Shown: positions 22,184-33,804 of the stretch, piece after piece
Position numbering within the stretch: the stretch's first letter is position 1
Layout of the letters: each line of letters starts with the position of its first letter
Source of the DNA: Lentinus brumalis
Taxonomy: Eukaryota; Basidiomycota; Agaricomycetes; Polyporales; Polyporaceae
DNA length: 64,000 nucleotides
Reading direction: 5' to 3'
NCBI GenBank assembly: GCA_001792895.1
Contig: MARA01000052.1
Location: 1 to 64,000 of the forward strand
Made by a program: the position numbers and the translations under genes
The notes under the pieces: generated by a model
Seen by the model: the letters and a program-made list of their open reading frames with translations, nothing else
Databases searched by the model: none
Told to the model about the DNA's origin: nothing

Positions 22184-24225
22184 ATGCCCGCCGTGTCCGC
22201 GACGCCCGCCGCGCCCGTGATGCTCCTCCTCGTTGCTCTCCCACCTGTCATGGCGGCTCCTGTGTACGACGCCCCGGAGACGGTGCACCCTCTGGTCCTC
22301 GCGCTGAGTCTGCTGCCGTTCGCGATCCTCGGCGTGCTCAAGTACGGCTACCTGCGCTTTCGGCGAGGACAAACTATCCACTCGCCCGCTCAGCCCGCGT
22401 CGCCCAAGAGCAGCCCCGTCTCTGCTCCTCCGTCGCCTGCGCTCTCTCTCAGCTCTCGTCCGTCGCCTCTGTCTGCTCTGCATCCCTATCTCGTCGGCAT
22501 CTTTGGCTCTCCGGACTGGGAGACGATCATCTCCTGCAGGATACACAAGACTCTCCGTCGCTCCAAGCCGCCCTCGCTTCCTCTCTCGCCTGTACTCGCC
22601 GATTCCACCAGGACGACAAGGACGAACAGATCCGCCGCGACCCACAGCACTGGATATCCGACCATATCCACAAAGTCTCGCGGCACCTCGCGCTCTTCCG
22701 CTTCAAAGTACCTCACCGTCTCCCTCGTCGACAAGTCTCGCCGCAACAGGCTGCCCAACGACTTTGCCGTCCTTCAACCTGTCGCTTCGCCTCTCGTCCA
22801 GCTCCCGCCGCCCGCCCACTTGCCGCATGCCTCCGTCCGCTTCTCTGTTCAGCAGTCGTCGCCTACTCTCATGCAGATCATGGAGCCTGTCTTGTCTTCC
22901 TGGTACGACGACTCTCCCCGCCTCAGGCCCCCCGTCGTCCTCCTCAACGACAAGTCCATCTCGCCCTCCAACTCTTCTCAATCCCAGGACAGGTCGACTT
23001 CCACCGGCGACATCTGTAAGTTATACTACAATCCTCATGTTAGCTCACCCACCCACGCCCCACCAGCTCTGTCGTTCCATACGCCTCTCACTTCTCCTGG
23101 CGTCTCCTGGTCGCGGTCCACTCCCCTCATGCCCTTCGCACAGCTCCGTCAACAACACACTCTGTCGACATCCTCCTCGGTCCTCACCATCGGCGCTGCC
23201 ACCATCCCTTCCCCGGCCTCCGCCTCCATCGCCGTCTTCCACTCCCCGCCGTCTACAGCATCCCCGTTCCCCAGCCCATCCTAACTCCGGCTCTCCGCCC
23301 TGAGAGCTGCGTCGTGCTCCCGCGCGACTGGCAACAAGAGAAGGAGAACGGCAATGCGCATGCCTTGCTCCACAGCCCAACTCACCGCAGCCCTGCCTCG
23401 GGCGTCCCGACGATGTACGACTGCTTGTCCAAGACGACTCTTAGTCCAACCCCGCTCGGCACGCGCTCCCTCAACGTCCTCAAGCGTGGAACGAACACCG
23501 CAAAGTCCCACATGACTAGCCCGGTCGTCTCCTCGGTGCGCGACTCGACTGCAAGCGCAGGGGCATCCCTGCAGGCCGCCTCGCCCACCTCCGACCGGTC
23601 CAAGTCGTGGGACCTCACCGCCCTTGAGGGTGGCGACGGGAAGCTCGACGTCGACGCCGTCACGCGCGCACTCGGGCTCGGGGCGGGGCTCGGACTCCAG
23701 CTCGGGTTCACCCCGCCCGCGTCGCGGAGCAGCGTCGCCTCCGCCTCGGTCGTGTCCGTGACGGAGTCCGAGTCCGCGGTGAGTGCGCTCTTGAGCCCTG
23801 TCCTCGAGGACGAGAACGGCGACGGGGAGGAGGAGGGCACCCCGAGCTTCAGCGGGATGTCTGGCTGGCCTGGGGAGCAGGATTTGGGCTACGATGACGG
23901 CGACCTGAGCATGCATGTGCCTGGGCTGCCGCTGGGGGTCATTATGGAGGAGACCCGCAGCGAGGTCGCGTCGGTGTGCACGGGACGGGGAAGGGAGGAG
24001 AGCGGGGTGGTGTCCATGGAGTTGGACAGCGGGATGGGGTGTGAGATGGTGAGGGATGTTGCGCTCGTGATGAAGATGGAGTTGGGGTCGGCGAGCCGGG
24101 CGAGCGGGGTCTGGGATCAGAGCTGGAAGGAGGGCGAGTCTACGACGTGAGTGAGCCTTTAGTTCGACAAGGATGCTGGCTGACATGGTGTTGTCTATAG
24201 GCTTAGTGTTGGTGTCGCGTGGTAG
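22184..24225 (+). CDS. Single-span membrane protein of unknown function, frames broken
   Basis: The start MPAVSATPAAPVMLLLVALP (ATG 22184) has a signal-like hydrophobic stretch and a second one (VLALSLLPFAILGVLKYGYL) followed by Arg, so it is a membrane or secreted-anchored protein. Downstream the most protein-like sequence changes frame twice: first near 22540 (to LQDTQDSPSLQAALASSLAC and HWISDHIHKVSRHLALFRFK), then near 22708 (to YLTVSLVDKSRRNRLPNDFA). An intron at 23017-23066 (GTAAGT...CCAG) leads to PHALRTAPSTTHSVDILL and on to a Ser/Thr-rich, acidic C-terminal half (23314-24150). The frame ends at TGA 24148-24150, or, if a 55-bp intron at 24146-24200 is removed, at TAG 24223-24225. It shares a 226-bp divergent promoter region with PCNA. 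Confidence 0.5.
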
Positions 24226-24551
24226 ACGTCGACGCCGCTCGTGTGTGTCCGTTCATGTCTCGCTTTCTGTCGACATCCTATGTTCCTGTATTGTTCTCTC
24301 TGTGTAGCGATAGCTTGTCCTCCTCTTGTTGTGTCCTCTGTGTAATCTACTGGCGAATATGTGTTCAATGCGATACCCGACCTCCAGGCTCATCGCGAAT
24401 TGTCACAGGCACGTGCGTGTTCGGTGCGGCTGGCAGTGACTGGCAGTGGCACGCCAGCTGTGGTGTCTGTGCTGAGAGCCGCGATGTTTGCCCCGAGCGA
24501 CTTTCTTCCCGCCGTCTTCCGCCTCCGCTGTGCTCGCTGTGCCCGCCTGCG

Positions 24552-25871
24552 ATGTCGACCTCCTCGATGACGCCCGCCGAGTCTGCCCTGGCCGCGCCGC
24601 CGCCCATCGGGCACATGCCCCGTCCGCCCAACCCGAGCGACGGCCCGACGCAACTGTCCACGAAGCACGCGAACGTCGTCAACTACGCGATCTCGGCCGG
24701 CGGCGTCGTGCTCGGGGTTGCGCTCATCACGACCTTCGCGCTCATGTGTCGCTGGCGCAGGCAGCGCAGGCAGCGGGCTCTCGACGACCGCATCGACGAC
24801 CGCATCCGCGAGAAGACCCTCTCCCGCCTCGAAGCCAACCGGACGCACTCGCTCGCCAAGCTCCCTGCGGCCGCCCTCGCCAGCGAACAGTCTGTCCTCC
24901 GTCCGCTCCCCAGGCTTACCGGCGCACACTCGGCCTACTCGAGCGAGGAGAGCCTGCCCCGCCCCCGCCAGACCTGCATCCGCTCCGCGGACCAACGACT
25001 TCCCTGCGGCTGCCCTGACTGTGTCGTCTTTGCTCGTTCGTCTACGCTTGCGCCCTCGCTTTCTGGATCTGCTATCGCCTCTGCGGCTGCGGCGAGCAGC
25101 ACGCATGGTACGTCGTCTCACCGCCAGCCTCGCGGCCGGCACTCCATGCTTCCTCCTGGCCTGCGCGTCCTCTCTCTCGACTCCTCTGCGTCCCGCGCCC
25201 AACGACGCACGGACGAGAACGTGCACCGCGCGGCGTCAATACGCACCCCGTCGCCGCGCGTCGTGTCCCCGTTCGAATACTACTCGGCTGGGTTCGACCG
25301 GTCAGCCCCTCCTGGCTCCGCCTATTCGCCCGGCACCACGGTCGGGATGGGCATCATGGTCGCCACCCACACCAGTGCGCTCGGATGTCCCTCGCCTGCG
25401 CTGACGACGCCCTCGCTCGGCTTCTCGACCCCGCTCTGCGGCTCTCCTGCGCCCTCGCTCTCGGACGACGCCGGCGCGACCTCGCTCAACCCGATCGTCG
25501 AACAGGAGCACTCTGCGGCTGCGGCGAACTTGAACTCCCCTGTCGACGTTGCTGCCTCGCGCGGCCACCTCGGGTCCTCGCTCGCGCACATGCACGTCTC
25601 GCCGCTCGTCCAGGACGCCGCCGCGGGAGCTGGTATCCCTGTCTCTACCTCCGCTGTCAGTGTCTACGAGTCTCCGCTCTCCTCACCGGCTACTATCACG
25701 CAGGCTCGCTTCTCTGGGATCACGCCGGGAACGGACAAGGGGAGCGAGCTTCCGTTCTCGCCGCGCGCGGAGGGGGAGCAGCAGCAGCAGCAGCAGCAGG
25801 TGTGGTTCACGGATGTGGTTTGGTACCATGGGGATGATGGTCCATCGGCGTGTGACGAGGGGCGTGTGTGA
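24552..25871 (+). CDS. Single-pass membrane protein with Ser/Pro-rich tail and polyGln
   Basis: The open frame from ATG 24552 gives about 440 residues: a short Pro-rich N-terminus (MSTSSMTPAESALAAPPPIG), one transmembrane helix at about residues 45-65 (VNYAISAGGVVLGVALITTF), a basic stop-transfer cluster (CRWRRQRRQR), then a long Ser/Pro/Ala-rich tail of low complexity. A CAG run at about 25779-25799 encodes seven Gln near the C-terminus. The frame extends upstream of this ATG, but that part has no protein-like character. The layout resembles fungal cell-wall sensor or SKG6-like membrane proteins, without a decisive motif. Confidence 0.6.
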   Translation: MSTSSMTPAESALAAPPPIGHMPRPPNPSDGPTQLSTKHANVVNYAISAGGVVLGVALITTFALMCRWRRQRRQRALDDRIDDRIREKTLSRLEANRTHSLAKLPAAALASEQSVLRPLPRLTGAHSAYSSEESLPRPRQTCIRSADQRLPCGCPDCVVFARSSTLAPSLSGSAIASAAAASSTHGTSSHRQPRGRHSMLPPGLRVLSLDSSASRAQRRTDENVHRAASIRTPSPRVVSPFEYYSAGFDRSAPPGSAYSPGTTVGMGIMVATHTSALGCPSPALTTPSLGFSTPLCGSPAPSLSDDAGATSLNPIVEQEHSAAAANLNSPVDVAASRGHLGSSLAHMHVSPLVQDAAAGAGIPVSTSAVSVYESPLSSPATITQARFSGITPGTDKGSELPFSPRAEGEQQQQQQQVWFTDVVWYHGDDGPSACDEGRV

Positions 25872-26229
25872 GTTCAATAGCCTCTTCAGTTCGTTTCGCG
25901 TAGGAAGACAGTACTGGAGTCCCGGGTCTGGCGCGCTCTCTGTCGTGTTTTGTTTTCATCATTGGTGTCGATATTTTCTCAAGCATATCAAGTTCTTCAG
26001 CATGGACGTGAATCGCGCGACTCTCGAGAGAACAGAGAACAAATGGATAAGAACCAACTATGAGAGACACATTCGTAGGAGCGCTTATGCGCCCAATGCA
26101 TCTTCACCGCGAACCACAACGACAAGACTTTGGCCAACCGATTTATAGCGTGTAGAATACCCTGAAGGTCAGGCGGAGCGTTCCATTTGCAGTCCATTGG
26201 GTTTCGCGCTCGAAGGGGGAGCATGCGAG

Positions 26230-28122
26230 ATGCATCCGCGGAATCCCTATCGAACTCCGCCGGACTTTCTCGCCCTCGCGGAGGCGTATCCGGCACTCAA
26301 ACCGCAGTACGTCCAGCTCTCGCTATGTCGTGGATGTGTTCTCACCTGCGTACACAGTCTCATCAGCGCGTCGCATAATAGGACGGTCGACTTCAAGGAT
26401 GAGACAGCGCAGAGGTCTGTCCGCTTCTCCTCAATGTCCGGGAGTCGTTCTTCACGAAGAGATGCTCACTTCGAAGTAGGCGGCTGACGGAGGCCATTCT
26501 GCATCGCGACTTCGGTCTGAAGATGGACTTGCCTCCAGGGAGACTGTGTCCGCCGGTATGCCCAACTCCCGTGTGTGTGCGCACAGTACGGAAACTGATC
26601 GAACGTAGGTCCCCAACAGGTGACGACGTAGAGCCTTTCGCTGTCATTCTGTCAAATGACCTCGACCACAGGCTGAACTACATTCTCTGGCTCGAGGACG
26701 TCGTCGAAGCGATGGGTCTCGCGGAGCACCCTGTTGAACGCGCGGGACGCGTCGTGCGTGGTCTGGACGTGTATGTCGTCCCTTAGGCGTAGGCGTGGTG
26801 TGGGCTGACCATACGCGTAGAGGAACAGGCGCGTCTGCGATATACCCTCTGCTTGGATGCAGTACACATTCGAACTGGACGTTCACGGCCACAGGTGGGG
26901 GATGCTCGCGCGCCGCACACTCTCGCGCAGATACTGACGCTGGAAAGGCAGAGATCGACTCCCTTTCCATTGAGTATGCTCGTCGGAACGTGCTGCAGAA
27001 CGGCCTCCAGGAGAGGATATCCGTCGTACAAGCAGACCGTGACGGGCCGATTCTCGCACCGCTGGCTCAGAGGTACGTGCGATGTACACCGAGACCTGTG
27101 ACGTGAGTTTATGCTGTTATATATGTGTGTCTAGCAACGTCCCGTATGACTTCACCATGTGCAATCCGCCGTTTTACGGGAGCAGGGAGGAGGTCATACA
27201 GTCTGCGGAGTCGAAGGAGTTTGAGCCCAACGCGGTATGCACCACAATGTGCACTCGGAGGGGTGTGACGGCTGATGTGTCGGGCAGGTCTGTACCGGTG
27301 CAGACGTAGAGATGATCACGGCAGGTGGAGAGGCCGCCTTCGTCGGGAAGATGGTGCAAGAGAGCCTTCATTTGAGAGAGAAGTGCAGGTACGTGCTTTC
27401 CACGATGTTTCCGAATATCTCAGGCTGCTCAGACTGAATCGTATTGGCCATTGACGTCCCGTACCAGGTGGTTCACGTCAATGCTAGGCAAGATGTCGAG
27501 CCTGACGCATATCGTGCACCTCCTTCGCGAGCACGCTGTGAGCAACTACGCGATCACGAAGCTCGTGCAGGGACAGACGAGGAGATGGGTCGTCGCATGG
27601 TCGTACGGAGACGTCCGCTTGCCTGATGTGAGTGTTCGTTCTAGCTTGCTTTGCCTCTCTCTGGTGATATTCACGCTGCCATCTCAGTCACTAGGGCGAC
27701 TGTCTCACCACGCATTGCAGAGCATCTTGCCTCCACGGAATACGCTCGTACAACCGCTTGCGCAGGCGACATCTCCGGCGCAAGTCACATCGGTACTCGC
27801 CACGGTCCTAGCTTCGGTCGATGGCTTGACAGTCAGACCGCTCTTTGCGGAAAGTGGACCCGCGGATGTTCTTGTTATGGCCACGGAGAACACTTGGTCC
27901 CGCGCGGCGAGAAGGAAGAAGCGGGACGCGATGCCAGTGGAGACCGACTCAGAACCCCGAACCGAAGTACAGCTGATTTGCCGAGTGAGGCTTGCGGGAA
28001 GCGTAGAAGAGGATAACCGCGTTACGCTGGCATTTGACTGGGTGGCTGGGAAGGATCGTGGACTATTTGAAAGTTTCGCGAGCCATGTCGAGAGGAAGGT
28101 TGTAGGGGCATTCAAGACGTAG
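26230..28122 (+). CDS. METTL16: METTL16/METT10D-type RNA N6-adenosine methyltransferase
   Basis: Homologue of METTL16 (METT10D), which methylates adenosine in U6 snRNA and other structured RNAs using S-adenosylmethionine. The N-terminus MHPRNPYRTPPDFLALAEAY is characteristic. Later exons give RTVDFKDETAQ, LTEAILHRDFGLKMDLPPGR, the SAM-binding loop RGLDV-GTGASAIYPLLG (about 26750-26850), and the catalytic motif CNPPFYGS (about 27160-27185). GGEAAFVGKMVQES, WFTSMLGKMSSL and NYAITKLVQGQTRRWVVAWS follow, as in the family. The C-terminal part (27690-28122) is less conserved and ends VVGAFKT. Seven or more short introns are needed. The frame is open in every exon and I find no broken site. Confidence 0.88.
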
Positions 28123-29013
28123 CATCGCGTCCACCGCGCACACGCTACGGACTGCGAGTCGCGTTTTCAAGGGAACATCGACCTCGCAGGGCATCGTTAC
28201 TTCAAGTATATATTGCGGACACATACACATAGACCTAGGGGAAACGGTTCGTTGAATGACAATATAGGCTCCACAAACCGTCAGTAAGGTACTTTCTCCG
28301 AGATACGAAGGTCGCAGCGTCGATTTCAGTATGACGACGATGTAAGAATTGTCGCGACTCCGCTTCCGTCTTAACTCCAGTGGGTGTCCATACGCTCGCA
28401 CCTTCTGCATTTGCACGTCGACCGGAAGTCATGAACGCTGTCAGAGACCTTCCGTGAGCTTTGCGGGCCTTGGAACAAGGCGACCGACTGTGCAGCCTGG
28501 CACCGGAATGATGATCACCTCCTCGTCGATCAGTATAGCATGCTCCCGACCGTATTGCGACGGTGATACGACCTCACGCCGCACGACCCGACATGGAAAT
28601 CTCCCTTCAATTGGTAGTGTCTTCTGACGCTGATCAGACTGTCGGCGATCCCATGATGGCCCGGGGGCTGGAAGCGTCTGTAGCTCTGAGCTGTCCACCA
28701 GCCCAACCCCCGGTTCCAAGGACCCCCTCAGCGAGCGGCACGGGCGGCCCCGCAGTATCCATGAGTGCGCCTTCGATCAGGATCAGGTTCGTGACGAACG
28801 GAACGTGGATTGCGAGGAGACAGCGTGACCCGTAGAGCCCAACAGAGAAGGCGTATGAGCTCACGTTCTCCATTGACACTGAGGATAAGTAGTCGGACCA
28901 ACATCCATCTGGTAAGTATGGCCGTACATAGCTGTAAAAGTATCATGATCAGCCCAGGGCAGATCGGAACCCCATCTGGACTCAGCACTACGACATGACA
29001 TTCGTCAATGTCT
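28123..29013. other. Intergenic region with a weak minus-strand coding signal
   Basis: On the minus strand 28441-28879 two adjoining frames (SSYAFSVGLYGSRCLLAIHV and REHAILIDEEVIIIPVPGCT) look somewhat protein-like, but a stop separates them and I find no start, splice chain or family. It is possibly a small or decaying gene. Confidence 0.3.
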
Positions 29014-30057
29014 CTACCTCGTCGAATCGATACGCGTACTCACCCGCGCCTTGAGCTCCGCGATCTGGCTTAGTAGCTCACGTTCCCTCGAGTCCGCAGC
29101 CTGCTTTGTCTGCCTCTCCCGCTTCTCCGCGGCTTTCCTCATCTCCCTCTCCTTGCGCGCAATCTGGATGGCGATGCCGGCTGCTTTCTTAGCCGAGACG
29201 GCAGTATTCGCCGCTGCCTCCACCGCCCTCACGGTCCCGCGGGCGGCAGAGACATCTGCAGCGAGAGCCTCTATCCTGTGAGCTCGCGCTCTCTCCATCA
29301 GCTTCCTGGTGTTCGTGACCTCGGCGGCGTACTGAAGGCAGAGACCTTCAACTTGTTTGTCTAGATGAGGGGACTCGAAGAGCGCGATGAGGTCTCTGAC
29401 ATCCGTGGCACGAACGCGAGTGACCGGCTTGGCATCACAGATGAGACGGAAGAGAATCGCGCCAGGCCAGTAGATGTCGTGGACATCTGCAGCGCTATCT
29501 GGGAGGTGCTCCGCCAAGGTCTGTCCAGCGGCAATACAGTAGAGAAGCGGGCAGGTGGATGCGTCGAGCTTAACATGAAGGAGGACGCGAAACTTGCTGC
29601 CGCCGACAAGGGTGCGAATCGTGCTGTAATGGTTGAAGATGAGAACGGAGTTGGTAGGAATGGGGTCGGCGGAAAGATCTCCCTTCTCCTTGCAAGACGG
29701 ACCACGATGGAATTCAGCAGGCGCGACCAGGAGGTACCCAATAGGCTTAGCCGCAGAAGGGTGGCGAATGTGAACGACGACGAAGTCACGAACAGCGGTA
29801 TCCCTCGCCCTACAGTACTCGACCCTGGAGGCAAAACAGTGGTCAAGAGTTGTTACGTAGGGATAGGACTTGACTTCCACGTAGAGCTGTCGCAGGTCGG
29901 CGAAAGAGCGGGGCTCGACGAAGGTAGGGGATGCCGAGTCCGCATGGAAAGCACCGTACAGGTTCATCGCGCTTCCACCAGAGGACCGCAAGAATGGGAC
30001 CCATCGAGCGTGAGACCGGACAGGAGGTTCCGTGAGCGGAAAAGCAGCTGTGCTCAT
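29014..30057 (-). CDS. Unknown protein with C-terminal coiled coil
   Basis: A single uninterrupted exon encodes about 347 residues from MSTAAFPLTEPPVRSHARWV (ATG 30055-30057). The N-terminal about 240 residues look globular (LYVEVKSYPYVTTLDHCFAS, VRDFVVVHIRHPSAAKPIGY) with no family I recognise. Residues about 255-345 form a strong coiled coil rich in Ala, Lys, Glu and Arg (ARKEREMRKAAEKRERQTKQ). The frame extends upstream of this ATG to 30258, but without clear coding character. Confidence 0.6.
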   Translation of the reverse strand: MSTAAFPLTEPPVRSHARWVPFLRSSGGSAMNLYGAFHADSASPTFVEPRSFADLRQLYVEVKSYPYVTTLDHCFASRVEYCRARDTAVRDFVVVHIRHPSAAKPIGYLLVAPAEFHRGPSCKEKGDLSADPIPTNSVLIFNHYSTIRTLVGGSKFRVLLHVKLDASTCPLLYCIAAGQTLAEHLPDSAADVHDIYWPGAILFRLICDAKPVTRVRATDVRDLIALFESPHLDKQVEGLCLQYAAEVTNTRKLMERARAHRIEALAADVSAARGTVRAVEAAANTAVSAKKAAGIAIQIARKEREMRKAAEKRERQTKQAADSRERELLSQIAELKARVSTRIDSTR

Positions 30058-30484
30058 GGTAGAAAGACAAGAAGAGTGTTGAGTGACCGCGCGCCCGTGC
30101 GAGACTTGATCGGACTCGGAACGCCCATGTGCCGCTTGGCCCACTTTCCACTCAGTCGTCCATGAACAAGTTGCTGGTTGCTTACGGTCTAGGCGGAATC
30201 GCAGTGGGGTCGGTGGTATCTCAGTAGTCCGCACGTAATTGGAAAGAACTACGTACATCTTGTGAGGTCGATGCGAATGTTGAACGTTGGTAGGAGATCC
30301 ATTGCGGTTTAGGGTTATCAGCTATCCCCGGGCCAGTGGGAAGATACGCACTCAGTGAGTTCTGCTATCGACGTGCTCGCTGCTGCAGACTCAGAGAACC
30401 ATAGCAATAGCTTTGGTTTAAAGCGTACAGGTAACGTTGAAGTTCGCCACACATGAAACAGATCGGACTCGAACCTCTCATGGG

Positions 30485-33053
30485 TTACTTCCTCCGCGCA
30501 CTCTTGCACTCGTTCTTGTGCCTGTCCTTCCAATGCGCCTGAATGATGACCACGTTAACGCAGGAAACTAGCAATTGCTGAGCACAAGGACGTACCTTCT
30601 GACAAGTCTTGCTGCAGTAGTACCGCTGCCCACACGCCGCGCACGCCTTTAAGTCCGAAGGACTCCCGCAATTCGCGCACGCCGTGTTGCCCGGATTATC
30701 TTTCCTCCCAACGCTCACCCCTTCCTCCAAGAATGTCGTGTCGGACACCGGGACCTGCGCGAGCGCCGTGCCCTTCTTCATGTCCCTCAATCTCATCCCG
30801 AGACGTAGCATGACCGACTCGTCGCTGAGCATGCTCTCGGGCATCTGCTCCCCGATCGGGCTGACGAACTTCTTGCTCGCGTAGGGCAGGCTCGCTTTGC
30901 TGTCGAGCGCGTCGCGGACGGCGCGACGCGTGCCCTCGAGGTCGAACGCGTCAAAGTCGTACGAGAAGGGATCTGCTGGGGGCTTTTTGCCGGCCTGGAT
31001 GTAGTTCGTCGCGCCGAAGAGGGCAGCGACGGCCTTGCGCTTGCCAACGGGAGAGCGGGCGGCTTTGCGGAGGTAGTCGGCCCAGTGGAAGGTGCCGGTT
31101 TGCTCGCCGTCGGGAGGAATGCCGCCTGCACCGTCGAGCACTGATACGGCACCGGTGCTCTCCTCCTTGGACGCGATCTCTTCGAGCTGTAGAGGTGCTG
31201 AGACACGGACTGGATACATACACTTGAGCGCGAACGTACCTTGATATCAACGAACCAGTTGTCGCCGAAATCGTAGTGGTAGCCCATGACGTCTCCAGGG
31301 GTACGCAAGATATGGGCGATGCAGTACCTGCGGGGAATGGACGTTAGTAATGAGACTACCTGGGTTGATCGTCGCATACTCTTCCTCAGTGATGTACTTG
31401 TATCCAGACTTGTCAAGGTGCATCATATCCATTGCGTTGCACCCCTGCGAAGGACGGATGAGTCCCGAGTTAAATTAGTGCACCGAGGGCTGGTCAATGC
31501 GAGTACCTTCGGTCCAAAGAGTGCACCATCCTTGAAGTCGTGGAAGATGTGTGCGTGCAGATTGCGGACCCTGTCGCGCACAGCTGCAGGTGAGCGAGCG
31601 CAGACGGGCGACAAGAAACCGGCAGACGCACCATCCCCACAGCGGAGTGATCACCTTGTCCGCGAATACGAACAAGGGAAGGCCGCCGGAGACCCTGATA
31701 CGGCGCCAGTACCGATCCGTCCTGCTGTCGTATGGATTATCAATGAAACTACAGCGCATCGTCAGCGATTATACGGAGAACGCAGAACTTGCAACACGCA
31801 CGGGAGAGATATATATAGTGTGAAGTCTCGCTGAGGAAGGTCTCCAAGATCAACCTGCTTGAGTTGTGATGCCTGCCGACGTGAGTCAGCATTGCAGCCT
31901 GAGCGCACGCGACGCAGAGGTGGTCCAACCTTCTTCGTAATGAGGGCATCGATGAATTGTATCTCAGGGAGAAACATGTTTTCCTTTTCGCGATAGATGT
32001 GCTGCGTGGTAGCCTGGCGCAGAAATTCAGCATGTATATGATCATTATGGGAAAATCCTGCACTGACCGTCCGCTCAGCGATGCGCATGCCATCTACCTC
32101 GCGAAAACCATCATTGTCGTGCTACAAGAAAGTGATCGTGTGAGAACGGTCGCAGACCGACGCAAGGTCGAAGCGAATAATCACAGGATAGATCCCCAAG
32201 AATCGATCCAACCGTTCCTACCCCGCCGCGGGGTGAAGTTATGCGGGTCTAGGGTAAGATCAGTGAGCCAGCATATTCTGCCGGAAAAAAGGTCGAATTC
32301 ACCTTCCCAGAATATCTCATCGCAGCCCTCGCCGCTGTCAAGCATATGGAAACGGACGAACTTGGGAGCTTTAAGCACGCCCTGTGGGGTCCTCCGACGA
32401 GGGTCGCCGAAGTCTATGCCGCTACGTTCGCGTTCTGCGATCCATGCCTCCACCTTGTCAATACCGCCTTGGAAGAAGGCCATGCCGTCGCGGAGTTCGT
32501 GCCCGTCGTGTTGGTCGTGGTCGAAGGCAACGTTGTAAACGAGTGGCGCCGCGTGTATCCAATTTCAGAGACACGTGATGGCATCCGACTAAGAGGGCGT
32601 AGCGACTTGGTCTACACCTTAAGAGGAGATTGACAAGACCGAGATACATACTTACTGAAGGAACTTCGAGTGGGCACGAGCGGTATCCGGTCCCAGAAGA
32701 AACGCGAGCTCGATGAGGAGGCTGTCTGAAGCGGGCGCTTGAGTTGCCTTTCCGAGCAGTAGGAACCGAATCCTAGTTAGTCAGTATGCTGGAGCTATTA
32801 GCATAAGTGTCGCAGCATGATGCATATGCGGAGTAGCGTGCAAGAAAGATGTTCTGCATTGAGAGGAAGGAAGAGCGCTCGGCGGCGTAAGAACGCCATC
32901 TTGCCGCATTATGCGTTCAAGCTGCGCGTCGACAAATGTTGAATTGAGACTATCGAGGTGGTACCCGCAACCAGGGGATGCGACTTCCCGGGTGTCCCTG
33001 GACGATAGACAGGTTGGTAACCCCGGTCAGACACGAGAATGAACGCGGTCCAT
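30485..33053 (-). CDS. MYND zinc-finger protein with pRiA4b Orf3-like domain
   Basis: The C-terminus has a MYND zinc finger split by an intron: CANCGSPSDLKACAACGQRY, CSKTCQK, then AHWKDRHKNECKSARRK (30485-30700). MYND fingers mediate protein contacts. Upstream, YHYDFGDNWFVDIK and VLDGAGGIPPDGEQTG match the core of the plasmid pRiA4b Orf3-like (MM3350) fold (31080-31320). Farther upstream exons include MDMMHLDKSGYKYITEEEYA, SFIDNPYDSRTDRYWRRIRV, DGMAFFQGGIDKVEAWIAER and LLIELAFLLGPDTARAHSKF. The 5' end is not resolved. I place it at an ATG at 33051-33053 because a TATA box lies about 50 bp upstream, but exons between 32700 and 33053 do not join cleanly. Confidence 0.7.
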
Positions 33054-33100
33054 AGTATGAACACGTCTGAAATACATATCATAATCAGTACATGTCCGTG

Positions 33101-33106
33101 TTTATA
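33101..33106 (-). promoter_or_regulatory. TATA box overlapping the thioesterase stop codon
   Basis: TATAAA on the minus strand. Its bases include the TAA stop (33102-33104) of the upstream thioesterase gene, and it lies about 50 bp before the proposed ATG of the MYND gene. Confidence 0.45.
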
Positions 33107-33605
33107 GCTTGGACGAGGGTGCTTGAAGCTTCTCCAGTCCAGAGCGGGTGTCCGGGGTGATGATTGCGCTCTTCCGGGTATGACGGTCGACGAAGACATG
33201 GGTGTAACCGCCGACTACACTGGGGACGGCGACACCCTCCTCGAATACAGCAATCTCATATGAGACAGAGCTGGAGCCGAGTTTCGTGACTCTGAGGCCG
33301 AGGTCGAGGACGGCGGGGAAGGAGAGGGGGGAGAAGAAGTGGGAGTAGGAAGAGACGACGAGGCCGATCTGGTTTGAGGCCATGGGCGAGAAGCTGGCGT
33401 GTTGGATGAGATAAGTGTTGACGACGGAGTCGAAGAGGTGGTAGTAGACGGAGTTGTTGATGTGCGAGTACTGGTCGTTGTCGATCCTGCGGCCGTGTCA
33501 GCGTGCAGTCGGCGGGCGTGGACGGGCGAGGACGGACCAGCGAGTGCGGTACTCGAGGAAGAACGGGTAGTCTCCCCGCCGTCTCTCCTTGAGTTCCTGC
33601 GACAT
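33102..33605 (-). CDS. Hotdog-fold acyl-CoA thioesterase (4HBT-like)
   Basis: Predicted thioesterase of the 4-hydroxybenzoyl-CoA type. From ATG 33603-33605: MSQELKERRRGDYPFFLEYR, an intron at about 33488-33537, then the hotdog signature IDNDQYSHINNSVYYHLFDS, QIGLVVSSYSHFFSPLSFPA (strand and active-site region) and VGGYTHVFVDRHTRKS, ending SSKL. An upstream exon before 33605 is possible, because a GTAAGT donor lies at about 33713-33718, which would make the coding part overlap the divergent neighbour's start. SKL at the very C-terminus matches a type-1 peroxisomal targeting signal, so a peroxisomal enzyme is likely. Confidence 0.78.
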
Positions 33606-33804
33606 ATCTGCGCTGTGTCAGTCGTATGTCGCGGACAAGTGCGCGGAGACTTGCCTCTCCTGGTCGCCGTCGCGGTCCAAGCTGCCTCGGCTCTCTCCGG
33701 CCCGGCCCCGCACTTACCAGGGCGCTTCCCGCGCTTGCCCTTCTTTGCTCTCGACGACGACGACGACGACGACCCCGGACGCGACGAGCACGCTGTCGAC
33801 AACG

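Noticed and set aside
23281..24186. Minus-strand Arg/His-rich frame
   Set aside because: High-GC shadow of the plus-strand membrane protein gene.
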